From Burkholderia ambifaria AMMD (lineage in GTDB: Bacteria; Pseudomonadota; Gammaproteobacteria; Burkholderiales; Burkholderiaceae): DNA of 64,000 bases. The position numbers and the translations under genes were made by a program. This document shows positions 7,648 to 15,964 of the stretch, one piece after another. Under the pieces are notes generated by a model. The model saw only the letters and a list, made by a program, of their open reading frames with translations. It was not told the DNA's origin and did no database searches. The stretch's first letter is position 1. Every line of letters starts with the position of its first letter. The DNA lies in contig NC_008391.1 in NCBI RefSeq assembly GCF_000203915.1, positions 248,001 to 312,000 of the forward strand, given 5' to 3'.

Positions 7648-9141
7648 ATGAAGCACGTCAGCGAGCGCCCGGCCGACACGGCCGGCGGCGCGGATCCCCG
7701 TCATGCCGAGCGCGATGCGATGTTCGCGTCGCACGAAGCCGGCTATGCGAAACAGTTGAAGCCGCGCCACGTGCAGATGATCGCGATGGGCGGTGCGATC
7801 GGCACCGGCCTCTTTCTCGGCGCGGGCGGCCGCCTGCAGAGCGCGGGACCCGCGCTGGCGGTCGTGTATCTCGTGTGCGGCGTATTCGCATTCCTGATCA
7901 TGCGCGCGCTCGGCGAGCTGGTGATGCACCGGCCGACCAGCGGCGCGTTCGTGTCGTACGCACGGGAGTTCATGGGCGAGCGCGCGTCGTTCGTCGCGGG
8001 CTGGATGTACTACCTGAACTGGGCGACCACCGGCATCGTCGACATCACCGCGGTCGCGATCTACATGAAGTACTGGGCCGCGTTCTCGGACGTGCCGCAG
8101 TGGGTGTTCGCGCTCGGCGCGCTCGGCATCGTGTCGGTGATGAACATGATCGGCGTGAAGGTGTTCGGCGAGATGGAGTTCTGGTTCTCGATCGTGAAGG
8201 TGGGCACGCTCGCGCTGTTCCTCGGGGTCGGCGCCGTGTTCCTCGCGAGCGGCCATCCGGTCGCCGGCCAGATGCCGGGGCTGCACCTGATCGCGGATCA
8301 CGGCGGGATCTTTCCGCACGGCATCCTGCCGGCGGTGCTGATCGTGCAGGGCGTCGTGTTCGCGTATGCGAGCATCGAGCTCGTCGGCGTCGCGGCGGGC
8401 GAGACCGCCGATGCGCGCAAGGTGCTGCCGAAGGCGATCAACAGCGTGATGTGGCGCATCGCGCTGTTCTACGTGGGCTCGGTCGTGCTGCTGACGATGC
8501 TGCTGCCGTGGACCGCGTACAGCGCGCACGAAAGCCCGTTCGTGACGTTCTTCAGCAAGCTCGGCGTGCCGTACGTCGGCACGGTGATGAACGTCGTGGT
8601 GCTGACCGCCGCGCTGTCGAGCCTGAACTCCGGCCTCTATTCGACCGGGCGCGTGCTGCGTTCGCTCGCGATGGGCGGCTCGGCGCCGCGCTTCGTGTCG
8701 CGGATGAACGCGCGCGGCGTGCCGTACGGCGGGATCCTCGTCACGGTCGCGGTCAACGCGATCGGCGTGCCGCTGAACTACATCGTGCCGGCGCAGGCAT
8801 TCGAGATCGTGCTGAACATGGCGTCGCTCGGGATCATCACGACCTGGGGCTTCATCGTGATGTGCCAGATCCTGTTCCGCCGCGCGGTCAATCGCGGCGA
8901 GTTGAGCCCCGTGTCGTTCCGGATGCCTGGCGCACCGTTCACGTCGTGGCTCACGCTCGGGTTTCTCGTCAGCGTGCTGGTGTTGATGGCGTTCGATTAC
9001 CCGGGCGGCACGTGGACCGTCGGGATGATTCCGGTGGTCGTGCTCGCGCTGGTGATCGGCTGGAAGCTCGCGAAGCGCGGTACCGCGCGACAGCAGGCAA
9101 GCGCCGCGCCGGCCATCGCCGATCCGGCCAGCAACGTCTGA
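7648..9141 (+). CDS. APC-superfamily amino acid permease, probable asparagine/aspartate importer
   Basis: A 497-residue permease with about 12 transmembrane segments, belonging to the amino acid transporter (AnsP/GabP/AroP-like) family. The first helix has the family motif IAMGGAIGTGLFLGAG. A hydrophilic N-terminus of about 40 residues precedes it. VVFAYASIELVGVAAGETAD is the conserved sequence around helix 6. GGAG precedes the ATG. It follows aspA by 103 bp in the same direction and is likely cotranscribed. The neighbours suggest asparagine or aspartate as substrate; sequence alone cannot separate AnsP from related GABA or basic amino acid carriers. Confidence 0.88.
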   Translation: MKHVSERPADTAGGADPRHAERDAMFASHEAGYAKQLKPRHVQMIAMGGAIGTGLFLGAGGRLQSAGPALAVVYLVCGVFAFLIMRALGELVMHRPTSGAFVSYAREFMGERASFVAGWMYYLNWATTGIVDITAVAIYMKYWAAFSDVPQWVFALGALGIVSVMNMIGVKVFGEMEFWFSIVKVGTLALFLGVGAVFLASGHPVAGQMPGLHLIADHGGIFPHGILPAVLIVQGVVFAYASIELVGVAAGETADARKVLPKAINSVMWRIALFYVGSVVLLTMLLPWTAYSAHESPFVTFFSKLGVPYVGTVMNVVVLTAALSSLNSGLYSTGRVLRSLAMGGSAPRFVSRMNARGVPYGGILVTVAVNAIGVPLNYIVPAQAFEIVLNMASLGIITTWGFIVMCQILFRRAVNRGELSPVSFRMPGAPFTSWLTLGFLVSVLVLMAFDYPGGTWTVGMIPVVVLALVIGWKLAKRGTARQQASAAPAIADPASNV

Positions 9142-9155
9142 CGATGTCTGATGAT

Positions 9156-9184
9156 GCGCACGGGCGGGTCGACCGCCCGTGCGC
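9156..9184. terminator. Stem-loop between convergent permease and esterase genes
   Basis: GCGCACGGGCGG and CCGCCCGTGCGC make a perfect 12-bp GC-rich stem around a GTCGA loop, ending one base before the esterase stop codon. No T-run follows, but a bidirectional terminator is the most likely role. Confidence 0.6.
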
Positions 9185-9874
9185 TCAGTTCAATCCGACG
9201 CGTGCGCCGACCCAGCGGCTGAAGTCGCCGGCCATCGGCGCGGTGAGTTCGTGGCCGGTGTCGTAGAGGCGCGTGTCGTGCGCGACGCCGAGCGCCGTCA
9301 GCTTTGCGTCGGCCGTATTGGCCCACGCGAGCGGCAGCTTGTCGTCGAAGCGGCCGTGCATCACCAGCGCGTGCAGTCGGCTCAATGCGTCGCGCGACGC
9401 GATCAGCGGATCGATCTCGGGCAGGATGCGCCCGCACAGCACCGCGAATGCGGTGACGTCGGCCGGCGACGTGAGCGCGACGCTCGCGCTCATGATGCCG
9501 CCCTGGCTGAACCCGGCGATCACGGCGGGCAAGTCGGGAGCGTCGGTGGCGGCGTCCGGCGCGCACAACGCACGCAGCAGCGCGATCAGCTGCACGCGGC
9601 TCGCCTCCGCGCGGGCCGCATCGATTTCCGGGCCGTTCGGGCCGAAGCGCACTGGAAACCATGCATACTGGTTGGGGCCGAATGTCAGCGGGCCGCGCAC
9701 GAAGGCGATTTCGATACGCGGATCGATCGTGTCGGCCAGGTTCAGCAGGTTGGTTTCATTGCCGCCGACGCCGTGCAGCAGCAACAGGCGGCCCGCGGGG
9801 CGGCCGGCGGCCGGGCGCAGCCGGTACTGGAGGCCGGATTCGGCGTCGGTGGTCAGCGGCAGGACGTCGGTCAT
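9185..9874 (-). CDS. Alpha/beta-hydrolase, phospholipase/carboxylesterase family
   Basis: A 229-residue serine hydrolase of the small carboxylesterase/phospholipase (YpfH-like) family. The nucleophile elbow GFSQGG gives Ser123; Asp177 in HGRFDDKL and His208 in DTGHEL complete the triad. RLLLLHGVGGNETNLL near residue 30 forms the oxyanion region. No signal peptide, so it is cytoplasmic. I take the ATG at 9874 (MTDVLPLTT), though the Shine-Dalgarno sequence is weak; an earlier in-frame ATG at 9928 would add 18 unlikely residues. It stands alone, convergent with the permease. The natural substrate is unknown. Confidence 0.85.
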   Translation of the reverse strand: MTDVLPLTTDAESGLQYRLRPAAGRPAGRLLLLHGVGGNETNLLNLADTIDPRIEIAFVRGPLTFGPNQYAWFPVRFGPNGPEIDAARAEASRVQLIALLRALCAPDAATDAPDLPAVIAGFSQGGIMSASVALTSPADVTAFAVLCGRILPEIDPLIASRDALSRLHALVMHGRFDDKLPLAWANTADAKLTALGVAHDTRLYDTGHELTAPMAGDFSRWVGARVGLN

Positions 9875-10096
9875 CGCGTGGGTCCGGTAGGGGGAATGAA
9901 CCGACAGTCTAGAACGCGCGGACGGCAAGGTGAATCGCCGGATGGCGATTGATTGTTTCCTGTCTTGAATGAATGCGGGGCCCGCGGTGTCGGATATTGG
10001 GGGCAGCTACTTGTGTCATGGACGAGGAAATTTGCCGGGTAAGCGACTGGTTAGGGTCAATATGCCGGCCGGGTGACTCGTCATCGCAACCCATAG

Positions 10097-10125
10097 TTGA
10101 TAAAATAGATACGTTTTGTAGATAC
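10097..10125 (+). promoter_or_regulatory. vapBC promoter region with direct repeats
   Basis: TAGATAC occurs twice (10106-10112 and 10119-10125), 13 bp apart, in an AT-rich patch just upstream of the antitoxin. TTGATA at 10097 could be a -35 with the second repeat near the -10. Toxin-antitoxin operons normally repress themselves through such repeats, so this is the likely VapB binding site. Confidence 0.45.
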
Positions 10126-10138
10126 ATGGGGTTGGGAG

Positions 10139-10381
10139 ATGGAGACTGCCAAGATTTTCAAGCATGGTGGATCGCAGGCCGTCCGCTTGCCGAAGGATTT
10201 CCGCTTCGATACCACGGAGGTCCGGATTCGTCGGCACGGCGCGTCTGTCATTCTCGAACCGGTGCCGCAAGACTGGGCATGGCTGACACCGTTGATCGGC
10301 CCGGTTGACGCCGATTTTGAGGCCGCCGCGGCAACCGAGCCTGCCGCTCAAGAGCGTCCGGGGCTGGACGTGTTTGAATGA
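10139..10381 (+). CDS. VapB-type antitoxin (AbrB/SpoVT fold)
   Basis: An 80-residue antitoxin. The N-terminal half is a swapped-hairpin AbrB-like DNA-binding domain (AKIFKHGGSQAVRLPKDFRF), and the acidic, flexible C-terminal tail should wrap the toxin. It overlaps the toxin gene by 4 bp (ATGA), the standard arrangement for translational coupling. GGGAG lies just before the ATG, closer than usual. It is expected to neutralise the PIN-domain RNase encoded next and to repress the operon. The paired gene makes the call firm. Confidence 0.92.
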   Translation: METAKIFKHGGSQAVRLPKDFRFDTTEVRIRRHGASVILEPVPQDWAWLTPLIGPVDADFEAAAATEPAAQERPGLDVFE

Positions 10382-10785
10382 AGTTTCTGCTGGATACCCA
10401 TGCGGTAATCGCCATTCTGAAAGGCGAACAGGCCATGCTGGCCCGATTGCGTAGACATCAACCTGCGGATTTCGGAATTCCCGCGATCGTCGCGCATGAA
10501 CTCTATTACGGGGCGTACAAGAGTCAGAGAGCGGCAGCGAATCTGGCACGCGTCGAGGGGCTTCAGTTCGAGGTCGTGTCGTTCGATGCGGAAGATGCGC
10601 AGCATGCCGGTGAAATCGGTGCGCAACTGGCCGCGGTGGGAACACCGATCGGGCCATACGATGCATTGATCGCAGGACAGGCGCGAGCGCGACGCCTGGT
10701 GCTTGTCACGCACAACACGCGCGAGTTTGAGCGGGTCCCGGAACTGCAGGTCGAGGATTGGCTCGCGGCGGCGCGCGAAAACTGA
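10378..10785 (+). CDS. VapC-type PIN-domain ribonuclease toxin
   Basis: A 135-residue PIN-domain toxin. The acidic metal-binding residues are intact: Asp6 in LLDTHAV, Glu41 in AHELYYG and Asp95 in YDALIAG, with Asn113 in THNTREF. Proteins of this family cut specific RNAs, often initiator tRNA or rRNA loops, when free of antitoxin. Its target here cannot be read from sequence. It is the second gene of the pair and nothing suggests it is broken. Confidence 0.93.
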   Translation: MKFLLDTHAVIAILKGEQAMLARLRRHQPADFGIPAIVAHELYYGAYKSQRAAANLARVEGLQFEVVSFDAEDAQHAGEIGAQLAAVGTPIGPYDALIAGQARARRLVLVTHNTREFERVPELQVEDWLAAAREN

Positions 10786-11234
10786 CCGCAGTGCAAGTCA
10801 TGTGGCAATCGGCGCGGATCCGTGAGCGGCGATGACCGGGCCGGTGAGACGTCGCGCGTCATTGAATTCGCTATCGTGCGTAAAAGATTGCATGAGGGCT
10901 GCATGACCGATCCGCTTCGCAAGATAATGCGCAAACGTTTTACCGGTATTCGACCGGATTGAATTGCCGGATCGTGAATAGAAGAATAAATATCCGGATT
11001 CGTTTGTTGTACGCTGCCGGGCAGCCCAGGCGGGCCAGACAGGCTGGAGATTAACGGCCGATCCAGGAAAAACTTTAGGATTTTCCTGCCGCAATTAACC
11101 ATTGCGATTTCCTCAATGACCGATTGATTTTCAGTCATCGGACAGTCATACACCATCCCCGATAATTCGGCGCTCATATTCTTTCAATAGACCAAAGGGC
11201 GATCGAGGCCGGATCGCTGCGGGGAGCTGTACTC
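10786..11234. other. Gap between vapC and the chemosensory operon
   Basis: About 450 bp without a supportable gene; possible frames here lack ribosome-binding sites. The middle (10920-11000) is clearly more AT-rich than its surroundings. The promoter of the rightward chemosensory operon must be here. CCGATAAT at 11159-11166 resembles a sigma-28 -10 element, but no matching -35 lies at the right distance. Confidence 0.4.
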
Positions 11235-13625
11235 ATGACCATCCGTCATCGCATTACGCTGCTAGTCGTCCTGACGTTTTTCGCGCTGTCCGCGATCGGC
11301 GTGTACGCCGTGTACCAGACGCGCAAGAGCGCGTCCGAGGTGCGTCAGGTTACCCAGGGAATCGTGCCGAGCGCGCTCGCGTCGGCGGATCTCGTCGCCG
11401 ACGTGAAGAACATCCAGATCGCGACGATGACGCTGGTATACGCGCCCGACGCGAACACCGCCGCGCAGGCGCGCGACGAGCTGAAGGCAAAACAGGCCGC
11501 ACTGCGCGCGGCGCTCGACGCGCAGGCGAAGTCGGCGGTCGGGCAGGCGCAGCAAGGCCTCGTCGCGCAGGCGAAGGACAGCGCCACGAACTACTTCGCG
11601 GCGATCGACGATACCGTGAAGATGAAGGCCGACGGCAAGCCGGAGATGGCCCAGGCGTACCTGTTCGCGAACGTCGCGCAGTATCGCGACGAGCTCGAAA
11701 GCATCGTCGACACGCTGCGCGTCGAGAAGAACCGCCAGAAGGACGATGCGATTCGCGCGCTGAACGGCATGCTGTCGACCACGGCGACCGCGATCGCGGC
11801 GGTCGCGGGCACGGTCGTCGTGCTGCTGACCGCGCTCGGCTTCGTGCTGTACCGCCAGATCGCGCGCCCGCTGATCGGGATGCAGACGGCGATGAGCGAG
11901 ATCGCGACGAGCCAGGACTTCACGCGCCGCGTGCCGGTGGGCCGGATGGACGAGATCGGCCATTCGATCGTCGCGTTCAACGGGATGATCGAGAAGATCC
12001 AGGAGAACGCCGCGCAACTGAAGCAGAAGACGGCCGACATCCAGGCAATGCTGCAGAACATGCAGCAAGGGATCCTGACCGTCGTCGAAGGCGGCGTCGT
12101 GCATGCCGAGTATTCGGCGTACCTCGAGACCATCTTCGAGACGAGCGACATCGCCGGACGCGACCTGATGGCGCTCGTGTTCGACGCTTCGAGCATCGGC
12201 GCCGATGCGCGCTCGCAGGTCGAGGCGGCCGTGCACGCGTGTCTCGGCGAGGACAGCATGAACTTCGCGTTCAACGAGCACCTGCTCGTCAACGAAGTCG
12301 CGAAGCGGATGCCGGACGGCCGCGAGAAGTGGCTCGACCTGAGCTGGTCGGCGATCACCGACGAGACCGACACGGTCGTGCGGCTGATGCTGTGCGTGCG
12401 CGACGTGACCGAGATCCGTGAGCTGACCGCGCAGGCCGGCGAGCAGCAACGCCGCCTCGAGATGATCGGCGAGATCCTGTCGATCAGCCAGGACAAGTTC
12501 CATGACTTCGTGCACAGCGCGAAGGGCTTCCTCAGCGAGAACGAGCGAATGATTCGCCAGCACGAACGCGCGGATCACTCGATCGTCGCGGCGCTGTTCC
12601 GCAACATGCACACGATCAAGGGCAATGCGCGCACCTACAGTCTTCAGCACCTGACCAACATCGTGCATGAAGCGGAGCAGGCATACGAATCGCTGCGCCG
12701 CGCGGACAGCGGCCCCGAGTGGAACCGCGATGCGCTGATGGACGACCTGGCTCGCGTGCGCGAGGCGGTCGACCACTACGCGACGATCAACGCGGTCACG
12801 CTCGGCCGCCACGGCGAGCCGACGGGGCCCGGCGGCGGCGGCTACCTGATGGTCGAGCGCGCGCATATCCGCGAGAGCCTGCGCATGCTCGATGGCGCCG
12901 ATCCGGCGAACGCGGGCGACTGGCTCGCGGCGCGCGATTCGGTGCGCCGCCTGTTGAGCCAGTTCGGCACGCAGGGCATCGGCGACGCGCTGGGCGGCGT
13001 GATCGAATCGCTGCCGTCGCTCGCGGCCGAACTCGGCAAGCCGGCGCCCGTCGTGCATATCGACAGCAACGGCCATCGCGTGCGCAGCGAGATCGGCGCG
13101 ACGCTGAAGAACGTGTTCATGCACCTGCTGCGCAACGCGATCGACCACGGGATCGAAACGTCCGACGAGCGTCGCGCGGCCGGCAAGGCGCCGGCCGGCA
13201 AGATCGACATCGCGGTCGACGTCGAGGACGGCGCGCTGCGTTTCGTGCTCGGCGACGACGGCCGCGGCCTCGCGCTCGACCGGATTCGCGGGATCGCGCG
13301 CGAACGCGGGTGGATCGACGCCGGCAACGAAGCCGCGCTGACCGAAGAAGCGGTGGCCGAACTGATCTTCCGTCCGGGCTTCTCGACCGCGCGTGCCGTG
13401 ACCGAAGTGTCCGGGCGCGGCGTCGGGATGGACGCGGTGCGCAACTTCCTGAAGCGCGACGGCGGCGACATTGCGCTGCGCTTCACCGACGATCGTGTCG
13501 GCTCGCCGTATCGCGCGTTCGAGACGATCGTGTCGCTGCCGGCGCGCTTCGCGGCGGACGGCGCCGCACACCACGCCGAGCCGCATGCGCGCGCCGGCAT
13601 CGCGAACGTCGACGTGGCGGAGTGA
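11235..13625 (+). CDS. Membrane receptor fused to CheA-like histidine kinase
   Basis: A 796-residue hybrid. Order: TM1 (about 7-27), periplasmic four-helix-bundle sensor (28-180), TM2 (about 184-206), HAMP (207-260), a PAS-like segment (270-395) ending CVRDVTEIRE, an Hpt domain with phospho-acceptor His459 in NMHTIKGNAR, and a CheA-type ATPase domain (N box LLRNAIDHGIE near 632-641, G1 DDGRGL 674-679, PGFSTA 714-719, G2 GRGVGMD 727-733). Unlike CheA it has no response-regulator-binding P2, no obvious P3 dimerisation helices and no CheW-like P5 domain. A membrane sensor therefore appears wired directly to a phosphorelay kinase. It heads a five-gene operon ending in CheY; the signal is unknown. 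Confidence 0.9.
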   Translation: MTIRHRITLLVVLTFFALSAIGVYAVYQTRKSASEVRQVTQGIVPSALASADLVADVKNIQIATMTLVYAPDANTAAQARDELKAKQAALRAALDAQAKSAVGQAQQGLVAQAKDSATNYFAAIDDTVKMKADGKPEMAQAYLFANVAQYRDELESIVDTLRVEKNRQKDDAIRALNGMLSTTATAIAAVAGTVVVLLTALGFVLYRQIARPLIGMQTAMSEIATSQDFTRRVPVGRMDEIGHSIVAFNGMIEKIQENAAQLKQKTADIQAMLQNMQQGILTVVEGGVVHAEYSAYLETIFETSDIAGRDLMALVFDASSIGADARSQVEAAVHACLGEDSMNFAFNEHLLVNEVAKRMPDGREKWLDLSWSAITDETDTVVRLMLCVRDVTEIRELTAQAGEQQRRLEMIGEILSISQDKFHDFVHSAKGFLSENERMIRQHERADHSIVAALFRNMHTIKGNARTYSLQHLTNIVHEAEQAYESLRRADSGPEWNRDALMDDLARVREAVDHYATINAVTLGRHGEPTGPGGGGYLMVERAHIRESLRMLDGADPANAGDWLAARDSVRRLLSQFGTQGIGDALGGVIESLPSLAAELGKPAPVVHIDSNGHRVRSEIGATLKNVFMHLLRNAIDHGIETSDERRAAGKAPAGKIDIAVDVEDGALRFVLGDDGRGLALDRIRGIARERGWIDAGNEAALTEEAVAELIFRPGFSTARAVTEVSGRGVGMDAVRNFLKRDGGDIALRFTDDRVGSPYRAFETIVSLPARFAADGAAHHAEPHARAGIANVDVAE

Positions 13626-13627
13626 TC

Positions 13628-14368
13628 GTGCAAGCGTGGATGATCCCGATCGGCGCCGCGCTGGCGGGCGGCCTGGTGGTCGCGGCAATCGCCGCGATCG
13701 TGTGTCGCGTCATGCGAGCGCGGCTCGTTGCCGCGTTCACGCGTGAAGCGGATGCGTTGCGCGATGCGCTCGGCGCGGCCGACGCGCGTGCCGACGCAGC
13801 CGTCGCCGCGCAGACGGAAGCGGCGCAGGCGTGGACGCGCCGCGAAGCGGAACTCGAGGAAACGCTCGCCCGCGACGCGGCGGGCGCCGGCGAGCAGCGC
13901 GATGCGCTGCAGGCGCTCGCGGCCGAGCGCGCGGCACTGGCGCAGCAGGCGACGAAGCTCGCCGACGAAGCGGCGCGGCTGCGCGGGCTGGCCGGCACGT
14001 TCGAGCGCTGGCACGAGCAGATGATCTCGCTGACCACGCAGAACCAGGACATGCGCGCGAAGAACCAGGAACTGTCGGCGATCGTCGCGCACGTGTCGAT
14101 CGTGTCGCTGAACGCGTCGATCGAGGCTGCGCGCGCGGGCGCGGCCGGACGCGGCTTCTCGATCGTCGCGAGCGAGGTGCGCGGGCTCGCCGCGCGCTCG
14201 CAGCAACTGTCGAACAGCTATCGCGACAGCTTGAACCGCAACGATCTCGTGACGGCCGCGACGTTCCAGGACATTCAGGCCGGCGGCAAGATGATCACGG
14301 CCGCGCTGGCGACGCTCGAGACGCTCGCCGGGCAACTGCATGCGCGGCTCGAAGGAGCGGCGGCGTGA
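13628..14368 (+). CDS. Short membrane protein with chemoreceptor signalling tip
   Basis: A 246-residue protein with one N-terminal transmembrane helix (about 5-27), an alanine-rich coiled coil (30-125), then the conserved hairpin tip of methyl-accepting chemotaxis proteins near 155-190 (LNASIEAARAGAAGRGFSIV, then EVRGLAARS). It has no periplasmic domain, no HAMP and only short helices beyond the tip, far smaller than a normal receptor (about 500 residues). I chose the GTG at 13628, with GGCGGAG 5 nt upstream; a GTG at 13622 overlapping the kinase stop is the alternative. It may act as a scaffold or signal relay for the kinase encoded before it. Confidence 0.85.
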   Translation: MQAWMIPIGAALAGGLVVAAIAAIVCRVMRARLVAAFTREADALRDALGAADARADAAVAAQTEAAQAWTRREAELEETLARDAAGAGEQRDALQALAAERAALAQQATKLADEAARLRGLAGTFERWHEQMISLTTQNQDMRAKNQELSAIVAHVSIVSLNASIEAARAGAAGRGFSIVASEVRGLAARSQQLSNSYRDSLNRNDLVTAATFQDIQAGGKMITAALATLETLAGQLHARLEGAAA

Positions 14369-14949
14369 TCAGCGCGCAGGCCCGGGCCGGTTTCGAGCGG
14401 ATCTTCTTCGATGCCGCGCGCACGCGGCTCGCGTCCTGCGGCGCCTGCGAGATCCGGCCGGCCGCGGGCGATACGCACGACGCGTCGCACGATCCGTCGC
14501 GCATGAAGTCGCGCATGACGCCGACGGTGTCCGAGCACGTCGTTGTCCTGACGATCTCGGCGCTGCATTTCAGGCTGCTGCTCGCGCTGCGCTTTCGCGA
14601 CGATGCGCCGACGCGCCGTCATTTCGCCGCAGCCGCGTCTGGTGCGAGCGCGCAGCGGCCGCTGCCCGAAGCGTTCATGGAAGTCGCGAACCTGTGTTGC
14701 GGCGCGCTCAACCAGGCGCTGACCGCGCCGTTCCCTGATCTCGGGATGTCGACGCCTTACCTGCTGAGCGGCGCGAGCATCGACTACCTGCCGGCGCTGC
14801 ATCCCGATCACGTGGCCGCGTACGACGTGACGCTCGACGGCGACGTGCGGATCGGCGCGACGCTGTGCGTGTGCGCGAACGCGCCGGTCGATTTCCACGT
14901 GCCGGAAGGGGCGAGCGTGGACACGGGCGGCGAGCTCGAACTCTTTTGA
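14365..14949 (+). CDS. CheX-like chemotaxis phosphatase-domain protein
   Basis: A 194-residue cytoplasmic protein. The C-terminal two thirds look like a CheC/CheX domain: the helix EVANLCCGALNQAL carries the E-x-x-N phosphatase signature (Glu106, Asn109). In known systems CheX removes phosphate from CheY. It starts at a GTG overlapping the previous stop by 4 bp, with GGAG upstream. It ends in the hexapeptide GELELF, exactly as the next protein does. Its place before a CheY gene supports a phosphatase role; whether the domain is catalytically active is inference. Confidence 0.75.
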   Translation: MISAQARAGFERIFFDAARTRLASCGACEIRPAAGDTHDASHDPSRMKSRMTPTVSEHVVVLTISALHFRLLLALRFRDDAPTRRHFAAAASGASAQRPLPEAFMEVANLCCGALNQALTAPFPDLGMSTPYLLSGASIDYLPALHPDHVAAYDVTLDGDVRIGATLCVCANAPVDFHVPEGASVDTGGELELF

Positions 14950-14971
14950 CCGATTCAGAGGGCTTCACGAG

Positions 14972-15929
14972 ATGACCGTAGACCAACCCGTCAGCAAGGT
15001 GCTCGTGCTCGACGACAGCCCCGCGCATGCGGCCACGATCAAGCGCTTCTGCGACGCACAACCTCGTCGGCCTGACCGTGCGGCGCAACCGGTTGCTGAA
15101 GGTGCTGCGCTCGAACATCGATCTCGGCGCGATCCTGCTCGCCGAGGACTACGGCGGTTCGCCGGCCGAGAGCGCGATCGTCGCGACGCAGATCGACGCG
15201 TTGCGGCCCGAGCTGCCGATCATCCTGCGCCGTGCGTCGGACGCGTCGCGCGACGGGCTGCCCGAAGCGCTCGCGCGTGTCGCGTGCGCCGCCTACGTCG
15301 CGGACGACATGACGCCGCTCGCGCGCGCGATCGGCGAATACCTGTTCGGCCGCGACTATCCGAACGCGCTCGTGCGCGGTATCTCGGAGATCACCGAGGC
15401 GCGACTCGACAGTCTGTTCCCGGGCATGACGATCGAGCGCGACACGCCGTGCATCGTGCGCGACCAGATCATCTTCGGCGAAGTGTTCAGCCTGATCGCG
15501 CTCGAAAGCGCGTGGTGCCGCGGCTACATGCTGCTGCAGACGAGCGAGCAGCCGCTGCTCGACATGATCGGCGGTACGCGCGACGACGGCCGCGCGCCCG
15601 ATTTCCGCGACGTGAACAGCCTGCTCGGCGAGCTGACCAACCTCGTGTGGGGAGCGTTCAAGAACCGCTATCTCGGCGACGCGGAGGCGCTCGCGCGCCA
15701 TCCGGTGCAGGTGCCGCTCGTCGTCAATCACAAGCAGAAGTTCATTTCGTTCGGCGGCGACTGTCCGCAGCTCTGTTTCAAGTACCGGATGACCGACCGC
15801 GCATCGGGGCGGTCGGTGCAGCTCGATCAGCGTTTCGTGTTCAGCCTGAGCTGGTCGCGGGAGGATTTTCGCGAATCGGTGCAGGACGTGGGGCCGATGG
15901 TCGAATCGGGCGAACTCGAACTGTTTTGA
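14972..15929 (+). pseudogene. Receiver-CheX fusion protein with an apparent frameshift
   Basis: The first 28 codons read MTVDQPVSKVLVLDDSPAHA, a receiver-domain opening, and continue to IKRFCDA. The rest (HNLVGLTVRRNRLLKVLRSN onward, to 15929) is in another frame; the junction is near 15056, consistent with loss of 2 nt (GCGC to GC) or gain of 1. The downstream part holds a divergent receiver (ILLAEDYGG in place of the usual phospho-site) and a CheX-like domain with LLGELTNLVWGA. It ends GELELF, like the preceding gene. Either a sequencing error or a recent mutation; a start at 15027 without a ribosome-binding site is unlikely. The reading frame after the shift is intact and well conserved in style, so a recent event is favoured. 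Confidence 0.75.
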
Positions 15930-15964
15930 ATGTTGAAGTAGTCACAACGAAAGGGGAGCACGGC

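Noticed and set aside
11140..11166. Possible sigma-28 flagellar promoter before the chemosensory operon
   Set aside because: CCGATAAT resembles the -10, but no TAAA-like -35 lies 11 bp upstream.
11262..13688. An 808-codon antisense open frame opposite the receptor-kinase gene
   Set aside because: It mirrors the real gene, is full of Arg/His/Asp runs, matches no family and has no ribosome-binding site. It is a by-product of high GC content.
15027..15929. Independent short CheX-like gene starting at the ATG at 15027
   Set aside because: Its first residues (MRPRSSASAT) are out-of-frame receiver DNA with no ribosome-binding site; a frameshifted receiver-CheX gene explains the sequence better.
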